Shown: piece after piece, positions 7,619-12,885 of the stretch
Layout of the letters: every line of letters begins with the position of its first letter
How positions within the stretch are numbered: the stretch's first letter is position 1
From: an uncultured beta proteobacterium
GTDB taxonomy: Bacteria > Pseudomonadota > Gammaproteobacteria > Burkholderiales > Rhodocyclaceae
Reading direction: 5' to 3'
Length of the DNA: 12,885 nt
NCBI GenBank assembly: GCA_903930395.1
Contig: CAIYYE010000386.1
Location: 1 to 12,885 of the forward strand
Notes under the pieces: model-generated
Databases searched by the model: none
Told to the model about the DNA's origin: nothing
The model's input: only the letters and a program-made list of their open reading frames with translations
Program-made: the position numbers and the translations under genes

Positions 7619-8186
7619 CGGCGCCTCCCAGGACGATCACCCGATCGCATACGGCTTCGACGAAAGCCGGGTCATGGCTGACGACGAGCATGCCCGCCCC
7701 CGCCGCCGCCCGATCACGCAAATGTGCCGTCAGGTGCGCGACACCTGCCAGATCGAGATTGTTGGTCGGTTCGTCGAGCAGGACGAGGTCGGCCGGCGCC
7801 TGGAGGATGGCCCACAGCGTCAGGTAGTGACGTTGCCCGCCGGACAACCGGTCAAGCCGGCCATCGAGATGAGCGGCAAGCCAGTGCGGCAGGCCATCGG
7901 CTGCCGCCCCGGTCAACGCCAGCAGTTCCCGCCCGGACAGCGGCAAGCCGACGACCGGCGGCACATCCTGCGCCTGCAAGGCGAGGCGCAGGCCGGGCCG
8001 CTGTTCGAGACTCCCTGAAAAGACCGTGGCCCGGCCGGCCAAGGCCGCCAGCAAGGTACTTTTCCCAACGCCGTTAGGGCCCGTCAGGCCGACGATTTCA
8101 CCACGGTCAACACACAGGTCGACGGGCTGCGTTGCCGGCCGCTGCCAGCCGACAACCAGCTTTTCGGCACGCAGCAGGTGCTTCAT
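7608..8186 (-). CDS. znuC: ZnuC-like metal ABC transporter ATPase
   Basis: Cytosolic ATPase of the importer, 192 residues, at the short end for ZnuC (about 250 in E. coli): the C-terminal extension is missing but the nucleotide-binding core is complete. Walker A GPNGVGKST (36-44), Q-loop near Q71-Q73, signature LSGGQRH (114-120), Walker B LVLLDEP (134-140) with D-loop NNLD, and switch His171 in VVSHD. The start ATG overlaps the stop of the binding-protein gene as ATGA (8183-8186), with AAAGG upstream. Sequence alone would fit several ABC ATPases; the flanking ZnuA/ZnuB-like genes set the assignment. Confidence 0.85.
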   Translation of the reverse strand: MKHLLRAEKLVVGWQRPATQPVDLCVDRGEIVGLTGPNGVGKSTLLAALAGRATVFSGSLEQRPGLRLALQAQDVPPVVGLPLSGRELLALTGAAADGLPHWLAAHLDGRLDRLSGGQRHYLTLWAILQAPADLVLLDEPTNNLDLAGVAHLTAHLRDRAAAGAGMLVVSHDPAFVEAVCDRVIVLGGADVE

Positions 8187-9079
8187 TGCAGACCTTTCAG
8201 CAGGCGCTGGATGGTGTCGTCAAACAGGCCGAAGAGGTCTTTCGCCTCGGCCGTACCGCCCACCGTGTAGGGCAGCAGGACAGCCGGCATCCCCGTCTTG
8301 CCGGCAATCCACTGACTCGGTCCAGGCTGCTGGTAGGTGGCACGCAGCACCATTCTGGCCGGCGCGCCTTGCTGGCGGACGAGCAGGCCGGTCAGATGGC
8401 CGCTGCTCGGCTCGATGCCTGGCTTCGGCTCGAGCGCCCCGACCTCTTTCATGCCCAGCCAGTTGAGCAAATAGACGAAGGATGCATGATGGACGAGGAC
8501 CGCTACGCCTTTGAGCGGCGCCGCGTCCTTCTGCCAGCCGGCCATCGCCGCCTGCCATTTGCTGGCAAAGGCCCGATAACCGGCCTGATAGGCCGCGGCA
8601 TTGGCCGCATCCAGCTCGACCATGCGTACCGTCAATGCCTCGCCGACTTTCAGCACATTGCGCGGATCGAGGTGGATATGGGGATTGCCAGCGGCATGGA
8701 CATCACCGTGGGCGCGATCGAGCGTCGCCGGTGCATCAAGGCGGTTGACGAAATTTACCGCCTCGAAATACCCCGGCTGACCGGTCTGGATGGCCGAATT
8801 TCCCGAATCGCGCAGGACCAGCGGCAACCAGCCGATTTCCAGATCGGCCCCGGCAGCGATGAGCAGATTGGCCTGCCGGGCCTGCGCCAGCAAGGACGGT
8901 TTGGCTTCTATGCGGTGCGGGTCCTGGAAGGCGTTGGTCGCCGTGTAAACCTTGACCTTGCTGCCGCCAATTTCCTGCGCCAGCACGCCCCATTCCGGCA
9001 CGGTGGCAAATATTTTGAGGTCAGCCTGGGCAGCTCCCACGCTCAAGCCGACGATACAGGCAAAAATGAGATTTTTCAT
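8183..9079 (-). CDS. znuA: ZnuA-like periplasmic metal-binding protein
   Basis: Cluster A-I (ZnuA/TroA family) substrate-binding protein of 298 residues that captures metal in the periplasm for the ABC importer. Signal peptide: MKNLIFACIVGLSVGAAQA, likely cut after Ala19. Expected metal ligands are His55 (DPHRIEAKPS), His134/His136 (GNPHIHLDP) and His197 or His198 (VHHASF). The fourth position, usually Asp in a VLDPLG-like motif, here reads LPYTVGG (269-275), so an Asp is not seen. A short His-containing loop (residues 124-136) takes the place of the long His-rich loop of E. coli ZnuA. A three-His site favours zinc. AGGAG upstream of ATG 9079 overlaps the porin stop codon, 8 bases away, so the genes are one operon. 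Confidence 0.87.
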   Translation of the reverse strand: MKNLIFACIVGLSVGAAQADLKIFATVPEWGVLAQEIGGSKVKVYTATNAFQDPHRIEAKPSLLAQARQANLLIAAGADLEIGWLPLVLRDSGNSAIQTGQPGYFEAVNFVNRLDAPATLDRAHGDVHAAGNPHIHLDPRNVLKVGEALTVRMVELDAANAAAYQAGYRAFASKWQAAMAGWQKDAAPLKGVAVLVHHASFVYLLNWLGMKEVGALEPKPGIEPSSGHLTGLLVRQQGAPARMVLRATYQQPGPSQWIAGKTGMPAVLLPYTVGGTAEAKDLFGLFDDTIQRLLKGLQ

Positions 9080-9087
9080 GGCCGCTC

Positions 9088-10440
9088 CTAGAACTTGTGA
9101 GCGCCGTGGGCGCCCAGGCTCATGATGTACTGCACGGTCAGCTGATTGTCGGTGATCCCGAGCATCGATTTGTCCTGCGCAATCTGCAGGCGAACGCGCG
9201 AGAACTCGCTCCAGCTGTAATCGACCATGGCCGATGCCTTCTTCGGGCGATAGCTGTCGACGACCAGATTGCCCGCATTGATGCCGAAATCACGCGAGCC
9301 GCTGTCGAGCTGCTCGTAACGGAGACCGGCGCGCCATTGCGGCGTGAACCGGAAGACGCCCTGGGCGTACCAGCCGGACTGGCGGGTCTTGTAAGAACTA
9401 TCGATCGGCGTGGCGCAATCAACGGCCGACGTACAGGTCAGGGCACCCCGTTCCTCGCGCCTGAAATACTCGCCCTGAAACTTGAAACTCTGGTGCGCCG
9501 GATTCCCCTGTGGCGCCCACTTCCAGACAAAATCGGCCAGCCAGGTGCTCGAATCGCCCGTGAACCTACCCTGGGCTGCACCGCCCCCCACTTGCTCGAC
9601 AAAATCCGCCGTCCGCGCGCTGGCCCGTGTTTTCAACCATGACGCACCGGCTCGCCAGCTATTGGCAACGCCGACATCGTCGCCAATGTGCACGGTCAGC
9701 GCGCCACCGCCAGTGCCGTTGTTGTTCCTGTCCGTACCGGGGAAATTGGCACCACGCCCGACTTCAGCCCCCAACTCGATGAACAAGGCGGTCGGTGCCA
9801 GCCATTTCAGCTGTACGCCATCCTGCACATAGCCGGCATCCTCGCCGAACATCGCCTGATACATCAGCGGTGCATCAGAAAAATCCCACATGTGCGGGTG
9901 TTGCTCATTGAGATAGCCGATGGCGGAGCGATAACGTCCGGCTTTCAGGCCGACGCCCTGCCCGATGGCCAGCGACTGGAACCAGGCCTCCTCGATATTC
10001 GCCTGACCATCCGCCATCGCCACGATGGCCTGGCCACGCCAGTAGGGATCGATATTGGCGGCCAGTATCAACTCCGTTTCATCGACCGAGAAACCTCGTG
10101 TATTGAGGCCTTGTCCGCCCGGCACAAACCCGGTGATACCGCGCCCTTCAATATTCCTGGCGTTGCGGTACTGGCCCTGGAGAATCAGCGAAACTTCGGG
10201 ATTGAAGGCGCTGGCCCTGGTCACGGACGGGCTACTGGCGGCCGGCGCAGGTGCCGACTTCTCGGTATTGGCCGGGGATTCAGCCTGAGCCAATTTCTGT
10301 TCGAGCGCCGCAATGCGCTGCTCGTAGGTTTTTTTCATCTCGTCGATCTGGGCGCGAATCGCCGCCAGATCGGCATCGGAAGCGGCGTTAACGCCGCACG
10401 AGGCGACCAGCAAGGCCGCCATGGCAATGGATTTCTGCAT
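9088..10440 (-). CDS. Outer-membrane porin-like barrel with N-terminal coiled coil, metal operon
   Basis: 450 residues. N-terminal export signal (about 1-19, cut near VNA/AS), then a coiled coil (about 20-52, IDEMKKTYEQRIAALEQKLA), an Ala/Pro/Ser linker (about 53-78), and a predicted beta-barrel from FNPEVSLILQGQY (79 on) with alternating strands, ending in Phe, as expected for BAM-inserted barrels. The region IGYLNEQHPHMWDFSDAPL (174-192) and the C-terminal SLGAHGAHKF are His-containing and I recall them as typical of a family found beside zinc ABC transporters. No TonB box or plug domain is visible. It probably lets metal ions or complexes cross the outer membrane; this is inference from context. 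The hydrophobic start also contains VASC, a lipobox-like motif at Cys15. Start ATG 10440 with AGGG 8 bases before. Confidence 0.75.
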   Translation of the reverse strand: MQKSIAMAALLVASCGVNAASDADLAAIRAQIDEMKKTYEQRIAALEQKLAQAESPANTEKSAPAPAASSPSVTRASAFNPEVSLILQGQYRNARNIEGRGITGFVPGGQGLNTRGFSVDETELILAANIDPYWRGQAIVAMADGQANIEEAWFQSLAIGQGVGLKAGRYRSAIGYLNEQHPHMWDFSDAPLMYQAMFGEDAGYVQDGVQLKWLAPTALFIELGAEVGRGANFPGTDRNNNGTGGGALTVHIGDDVGVANSWRAGASWLKTRASARTADFVEQVGGGAAQGRFTGDSSTWLADFVWKWAPQGNPAHQSFKFQGEYFRREERGALTCTSAVDCATPIDSSYKTRQSGWYAQGVFRFTPQWRAGLRYEQLDSGSRDFGINAGNLVVDSYRPKKASAMVDYSWSEFSRVRLQIAQDKSMLGITDNQLTVQYIMSLGAHGAHKF

Positions 10441-10449
10441 GGGAATTTC

Positions 10450-10520
10450 CCTGAAAATACGTCGAAAGCAGCCTCGGCACGAATGCCTCAGCCGACCGTC
10501 AAAAACGGGCGATTTTCAGG
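10450..10520 (-). repeat. Inverted repeat pairing upstream stop codon with porin ribosome-binding site
   Basis: In mRNA sense, CCTGAAAAT (10512-10520) is perfectly complementary over 9 bases to ATTTTCAGG (10450-10458). The first arm contains the TGA stop of the DUF2946-like gene; the second contains AGG of the porin ribosome-binding site. Between them lie small hairpins, including GGCA-TTCG-TGCC. This could couple porin translation to translation of the upstream gene; that role is inference. Confidence 0.45.
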
Positions 10521-10797
10521 AGAGCGGCGGGCCGCGCTGGCTGGCCAGCGGCGCCGGTAAAGCGCAGCGGCCATGCGCGGCAAATACGGCGGGAGCAAAC
10601 GTGAGATGCGATAGCGGCGGCAAAACGGCCAGTGACGGCAGCGCCGTACCCAGGTCGTGCGCTGCCAGACAAAGTTCGCAGGCATGCGTCGGCAAACCGT
10701 CCTCGTTGCCCGCCGCATGCTCAAGCGCATGCGCCCCCGCCGCCAGTTGGGCGAAGAAGAGCACGACAACGAGAAGAAGATGACGCAACGGCAACAT
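10516..10797 (-). CDS. DUF2946-like small exported protein, first gene of metal operon
   Basis: 93 residues. A hydrophobic signal sequence (about 1-24, LLLVVVLFFAQLAAGAHA) is followed by a short mature domain with HACELC (His38, Cys40, Cys43), His47, a hydrophobic patch (TALPSLAVLPPL), Cys78 and the end SQRGPPLS. The export signal, Cys/His pattern and R-G/A-PP ending resemble DUF2946 proteins, which are often found near metal genes and have no established function. It could bind metal in the periplasm or act as a translated leader for the porin. It starts at ATG 10797, lacks a strong ribosome-binding site, and is 46 bases from the rlmI stop. It is separated from the porin gene by 75 bases with a folded leader. 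Confidence 0.65.
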   Translation of the reverse strand: MLPLRHLLLVVVLFFAQLAAGAHALEHAAGNEDGLPTHACELCLAAHDLGTALPSLAVLPPLSHLTFAPAVFAAHGRCALPAPLASQRGPPLS

Positions 10798-10816
10798 CGT
10801 TTCAGTCTAACCGCGA

Positions 10817-10825
10817 AACATTACA
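10817..10825 (-). promoter_or_regulatory. Candidate -10 / metal-regulator half-site before the metal operon
   Basis: In - strand sense TGTAAT (10820-10825) matches TATAAT at 5 of 6 positions, about 22 bases before the ATG at 10797. It overlaps GTAATGTT (10817-10824), which resembles one half of a Zur-type operator, but the other half is not recognisable. The -35 region, inside the rlmI stop, is weak. Offered only as a lead. Confidence 0.22.
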
Positions 10826-10843
10826 TCCGGATGGCAAGGCCGC

Positions 10844-12034
10844 TCAGTCCGCCTGAAGCAGCAAGCCTTTGAGATACTCACCCTCCGGGAAGTTCAATGC
10901 CACGGGATGATCGGCCGCCCCGGAGAGGCGACGGACGATGCGCGCACTGCGCCCGGCATCGAGCGCCGAATCGGCAATGATCTTCTGGAACATTTCGAGC
11001 CCGACGCCGCCGGAACACGAATAGGTCATCAGGAAACCGCCCGGCCTGAGCAAACGGAAGCCTAGGATATTGATGTCCTTGTAAGCCTTGGCTGCCCTGT
11101 CAGCATGAGCAGCCGAGGGGGCAAATTTGGGCGGGTCGAGGACGATCACATCAAACAGCTTCCCGGCCTTGCGAAAATCACGCAGCGCCTGGAAGACATC
11201 GGCTTCCTGCCATTGCGCCCGGTCGGCCGGCAACTTCGGATTGAGCGCCAGGTTGGCGGCAGCCTGCGCCAGAGCAGGACCCGAAGAGTCGATCGAAAGC
11301 ACGCTCTTGGCACCGCCGGCCAGAGCCTGCAGCGAAAAGCCACCGGTATAGCAAAAGCAGTTGAGGACATCCTTGCCAGCCGACAACTGGCCGAGCAGGG
11401 CGCGATTCTCGCGCTGATCGAGATAGAAACCGGTCTTGTGACCGCCGGCGATATCGATCGCCAGCCGGACGCCATTTTCATCGATGCTCAGCGGCGTGGC
11501 CGGCGCCTCGCCATGCAGCCAGCCGGTCGTTGGACCCAGGCCTTCAAGACCGCGCACATCGGAATCGGAACGCTCATAGACCCGTGCGCAGCCGGTCGCC
11601 TTGAGCAGCCCGGCGACAATCGCACTGCGCCACTTGTCGGCACCGGCCGACGTCAGCTGGACCACCACGGTATCGCCATACTGGTCGGCAATGACGCCGG
11701 GCAGGCCATCTGATTCGGCATGGATCAGGCGCAGGCCCTGCTGGCCGCGCAGTTCCGGCAGCGCCTGGCGCAGCGCGACGGCAGCGGCGATACGGCGCTT
11801 GAAGAAGGCATCGTCAATCGACTCTTCTGCATCAAACGTCCAGAAGCGCGCGCGAATCTGCGACTTCGGGCTATAGGCGGCGCGCCCGAGCGGCCGCAGG
11901 TTGTCGGCCAGCACTTCGACCGTATCACCCGGCCGGGCCCGGCCTTCGAGACGGCCGACCGAACCGGCGAACAACCACGGGTGATGCTTGAACGCCGAAC
12001 GTTCCTTGCCCGGAAGCAGAATCAGCTGAGCCAT
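10844..12034 (-). CDS. rlmI: RlmI, 23S rRNA m5C1962-type methyltransferase
   Basis: SAM-dependent RNA cytosine-5 methyltransferase. It has 396 residues, the same as E. coli RlmI. An N-terminal PUA RNA-binding domain (about 1-70, LLPGKERSAFKHHPWLFAGSV) is followed by a middle beta domain and a Rossmann methyltransferase. Motifs are KTGFYLDQR (200-208), the SAM-binding FCYTGGF (227-233), LDPPKF (299-304) and the catalytic Cys340 in TYSCSGG. Site specificity (E. coli C1962) is assumed from the family. The start is ATG 12034 with only a weak GGA upstream. A strong terminator ends about 15 bases before the ATG, so rlmI needs either its own very short leader or read-through. The stop lies 46 bases before the metal operon. 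Confidence 0.93.
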   Translation of the reverse strand: MAQLILLPGKERSAFKHHPWLFAGSVGRLEGRARPGDTVEVLADNLRPLGRAAYSPKSQIRARFWTFDAEESIDDAFFKRRIAAAVALRQALPELRGQQGLRLIHAESDGLPGVIADQYGDTVVVQLTSAGADKWRSAIVAGLLKATGCARVYERSDSDVRGLEGLGPTTGWLHGEAPATPLSIDENGVRLAIDIAGGHKTGFYLDQRENRALLGQLSAGKDVLNCFCYTGGFSLQALAGGAKSVLSIDSSGPALAQAAANLALNPKLPADRAQWQEADVFQALRDFRKAGKLFDVIVLDPPKFAPSAAHADRAAKAYKDINILGFRLLRPGGFLMTYSCSGGVGLEMFQKIIADSALDAGRSARIVRRLSGAADHPVALNFPEGEYLKGLLLQAD

Positions 12035-12048
12035 GTTTTTCCGATCTT

Positions 12049-12088
12049 AAAAGCAGAAAGCCCCGGTTACCTTGCGGCAACCGGGGCT
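12049..12088 (-). terminator. Intrinsic terminator of the 52-codon gene
   Basis: In - strand sense the hairpin 12059-12088 has AGCCCCGGTT pairing perfectly with AACCGGGGCT. The stem extends inward by GCC/GGT (one G-T) to a GCAA tetraloop: 13 pairs in all. It is followed by the T-rich TTCTGCTTTT (12049-12058). It lies 19 bases after the stop at 12108 and just in front of rlmI. Confidence 0.88.
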
Positions 12089-12107
12089 CAACAAATGTTG
12101 GCGTAAC

Positions 12108-12266
12108 TTATGCGCCCAGAGCCTTGCGGTTGCGCTGATGACACTCGGCGCCGTACATGACCTTGAACATGGTCTTGGTCATGCCCTTGAACAGGCGCTT
12201 GGTAGACTTGGAAATGCAGCGACGCTCCAGGGAGGAACGACGGGTACGGTTAACGGTGGCAGCCAT
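12108..12266 (-). CDS. Uncharacterised 52-residue highly basic protein, likely highly expressed
   Basis: I do not recognise this family with confidence. The product begins MAATVNRTRRSSLERR and ends HQRNRKALGA. It has 8 Arg and 6 Lys against 2 Glu, plus two Cys (17 and 42) not arranged as CxxC. There is no signal peptide or membrane segment; the middle (STKRLFKGMTKTMFKVMYG) could form an amphipathic basic helix. This charge suggests nucleic-acid or ribosome binding, by inference only. Evidence that it is a real gene: AAGGAG (12272-12277) 5 bases before the ATG, a near-consensus promoter upstream, a strong terminator downstream, four early CGT arginine codons, and a TAA stop, where most neighbours use TGA or TAG. 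It is not ribosomal protein S21 or L34 by sequence. Confidence 0.8.
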   Translation of the reverse strand: MAATVNRTRRSSLERRCISKSTKRLFKGMTKTMFKVMYGAECHQRNRKALGA

Positions 12267-12304
12267 GAAAACTCCTTGAATCCAGCGAATTTGCTAAACC
12301 GTAG

Positions 12305-12333
12305 AGGATAGCCTCCCGAGGCTGAATCGTCAA
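12305..12333 (-). promoter_or_regulatory. Sigma-70-type promoter of the 52-codon gene
   Basis: In - strand sense TTGACG (12328-12333, 5 of 6 to consensus), a 17-base spacer, and TATCCT (12305-12310, 4 of 6). Transcription would start near 12298, giving a leader of about 30 bases and, to the terminator, an RNA of roughly 250 bases. It is the clearest promoter in the window. Confidence 0.7.
12310..12323. repeat. 14-base palindrome in the promoter spacer
   Basis: AGCCTC-CC-GAGGCT is a perfect inverted repeat with 6-base arms. It occupies most of the spacer between -35 and -10 and touches the -10. The position suits an operator for a dimeric regulator, but no known regulator site is recognised. 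Confidence 0.5.
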
Positions 12334-12383
12334 CGAAGCCTTGATTTTTCGCCGATTTTGCGCTGAGCCACAAGCCACCAAGG

Positions 12384-12885
12384 CTATTTGGCCTTGGCCC
12401 GCGGGTGCGCCGCATCGTAGACCTTGGCCAGGTGCTGAAAATCGAGATGGGTATAGACCTGGGTTGAGGCAATACTGGCGTGCCCGAGCATTTCCTGAAC
12501 GGCGCGCAGGTCGCCCGAGGATTGCAGGACATGCGAGGCGAAGGAGTGACGCAACATGTGCGGATGAACATGGGTCGGCAAGCCAAGCAAGACCGCCCGC
12601 CGCGACAGTCGCGACTCGACCAGGCGCGGACTGATGCGCCCGCCGCGCTGACCGACAAACAGGGCCCGCTCGCCCGGCCGGGCCAAGCTGTTGCGTAGGG
12701 CAGACCAAGCCGCCAGTGCCTCTCTCGCCTTGCTGCCGACCGGCACCAGGCGCAACTTGCTGCGCTTGCCGAGCACCCGGATTTCGCCTTCATGGGCAAC
12801 GCTGTCCAATACGTCACAATCGAGCGAAACCAGTTCCGCCAGCCGCAGGCCGGAGGAATAGAACAGTTCGAACATGGCCAGATCA
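12384..12885 (-). CDS. xerC: Tyrosine recombinase XerC, C-terminal catalytic part (5' end outside window)
   Basis: Site-specific recombinase that, with XerD, resolves chromosome dimers at dif. About 166 C-terminal residues are visible, and the frame runs off the window end ([12 protein letters not shown]...). All catalytic residues expected here are present: Arg in SGLRLAEL, Lys in the beta-hairpin GKRSKLR, His-x-x-Arg in HPHMLRHSF, His in LGHAS, and the nucleophile Tyr in TQVYTHLDF. The C-terminal tail [19 protein letters not shown] matches XerC/D rather than phage integrases. The stop TAG lies 117 bases before the 52-codon gene. XerC is favoured over XerD by the [14 protein letters not shown] and [14 protein letters not shown] segments. 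Confidence 0.92.
   Translation of the reverse strand, partial: DLAMFELFYSSGLRLAELVSLDCDVLDSVAHEGEIRVLGKRSKLRLVPVGSKAREALAAWSALRNSLARPGERALFVGQRGGRISPRLVESRLSRRAVLLGLPTHVHPHMLRHSFASHVLQSSGDLRAVQEMLGHASIASTQVYTHLDFQHLAKVYDAAHPRAKAK

Noticed and set aside
6614..7681. 355-codon open frame on the + strand opposite the permease and STAS gene
   Set aside because: Gln/Arg/Gly-rich translation with no domain, fully antisense to two supported genes.
10441..10451. Palindrome GGGAATTTCCC before the porin ATG as a regulatory hairpin
   Set aside because: A realistic RNA stem would be only three pairs; the longer inverted repeat 10450-10520 is the better candidate.
8132..10560. Long + strand frames (319 and 290 codons) opposite the ZnuA-like and porin genes
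   Set aside because: Antisense shadows of genes with clear signal peptides, motifs and operon spacing.
10798..10843. Zur operator in front of the metal operon
   Set aside because: Only one half-like element (GTAATGTT) is visible; the palindromic partner is missing, so I do not call an operator.
12334..12383. Intrinsic terminator after xerC
   Set aside because: GC-rich repeats and A-rich runs are present but I could not draw a compact hairpin followed by a T-tract.
12384..12885. Phage or integron integrase marking a mobile element
   Set aside because: Tail and catalytic-region sequence fit housekeeping XerC; no att repeats, tRNA or cargo genes adjoin it.
1..12885. CRISPR array, tRNA, rRNA or tandem repeats
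   Set aside because: No regularly spaced repeats, cloverleaf or rRNA-like sequence was seen on either strand.

Overview
The window looks like a chromosomal core segment of a GC-rich betaproteobacterium, most likely of the Rhodocyclales (Dechloromonas/Azonexus type). This is inferred from the protein sequences (the lptM-lysA start, HslU/HslV, and the metal-transporter and porin families) and from gene order; no rRNA or other taxonomic marker is present. There are no insertion sequences, phage genes, CRISPR arrays or tRNAs. Coding density is very high. The longest stretch without a gene is about 117 bases (12267-12383), and it holds a promoter.

Region 1 (1-2751, mostly + strand): the 3' end of a class A penicillin-binding protein (mrcA) meets cyaY (- strand) stop to stop. 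Divergent from cyaY, across 41 bases, runs a tight + strand operon: lptM (a 53-residue lipoprotein easily missed by annotation), lysA, and an Hsp15-type S4 RNA-binding gene. These three are joined by 4-base start/stop overlaps (ATGA, then GTGA). The operon ends stop to stop against the next - strand unit.

Region 2 (2752-6861, - strand): in transcription order, a STAS-domain protein with a duplicated helical+STAS architecture, hslV, hslU and an AEC-family carrier. A plausible promoter overlaps the end of the upstream permease gene. HslV and HslU form the ATP-dependent HslUV protease.

Region 3 (6854-10825, - strand): a high-affinity metal (probably zinc) acquisition operon. In transcription order it has a small DUF2946-like exported protein with Cys/His residues, an outer-membrane porin-like barrel with an N-terminal coiled coil, a ZnuA-like binding protein, a ZnuC-like ATPase and a ZnuB-like permease. 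Together they would cover passage across the outer membrane, periplasmic capture and inner-membrane import. No clear Zur operator was found. A 9-bp inverted repeat links the stop codon of the first gene to the porin ribosome-binding site.

Region 4 (10844-12885, - strand): rlmI (23S rRNA m5C methyltransferase), then upstream of it a self-contained transcription unit with a strong sigma-70-like promoter (a 14-base palindrome lies in its spacer), a strong ribosome-binding site, a 52-codon ORF for a very basic protein I do not recognise, and a near-perfect intrinsic terminator. The 3' part of xerC closes the window.

The least explained items are the 52-residue basic protein unit, the STAS-repeat protein paired with hslVU, and the porin/DUF2946 additions to the metal importer.
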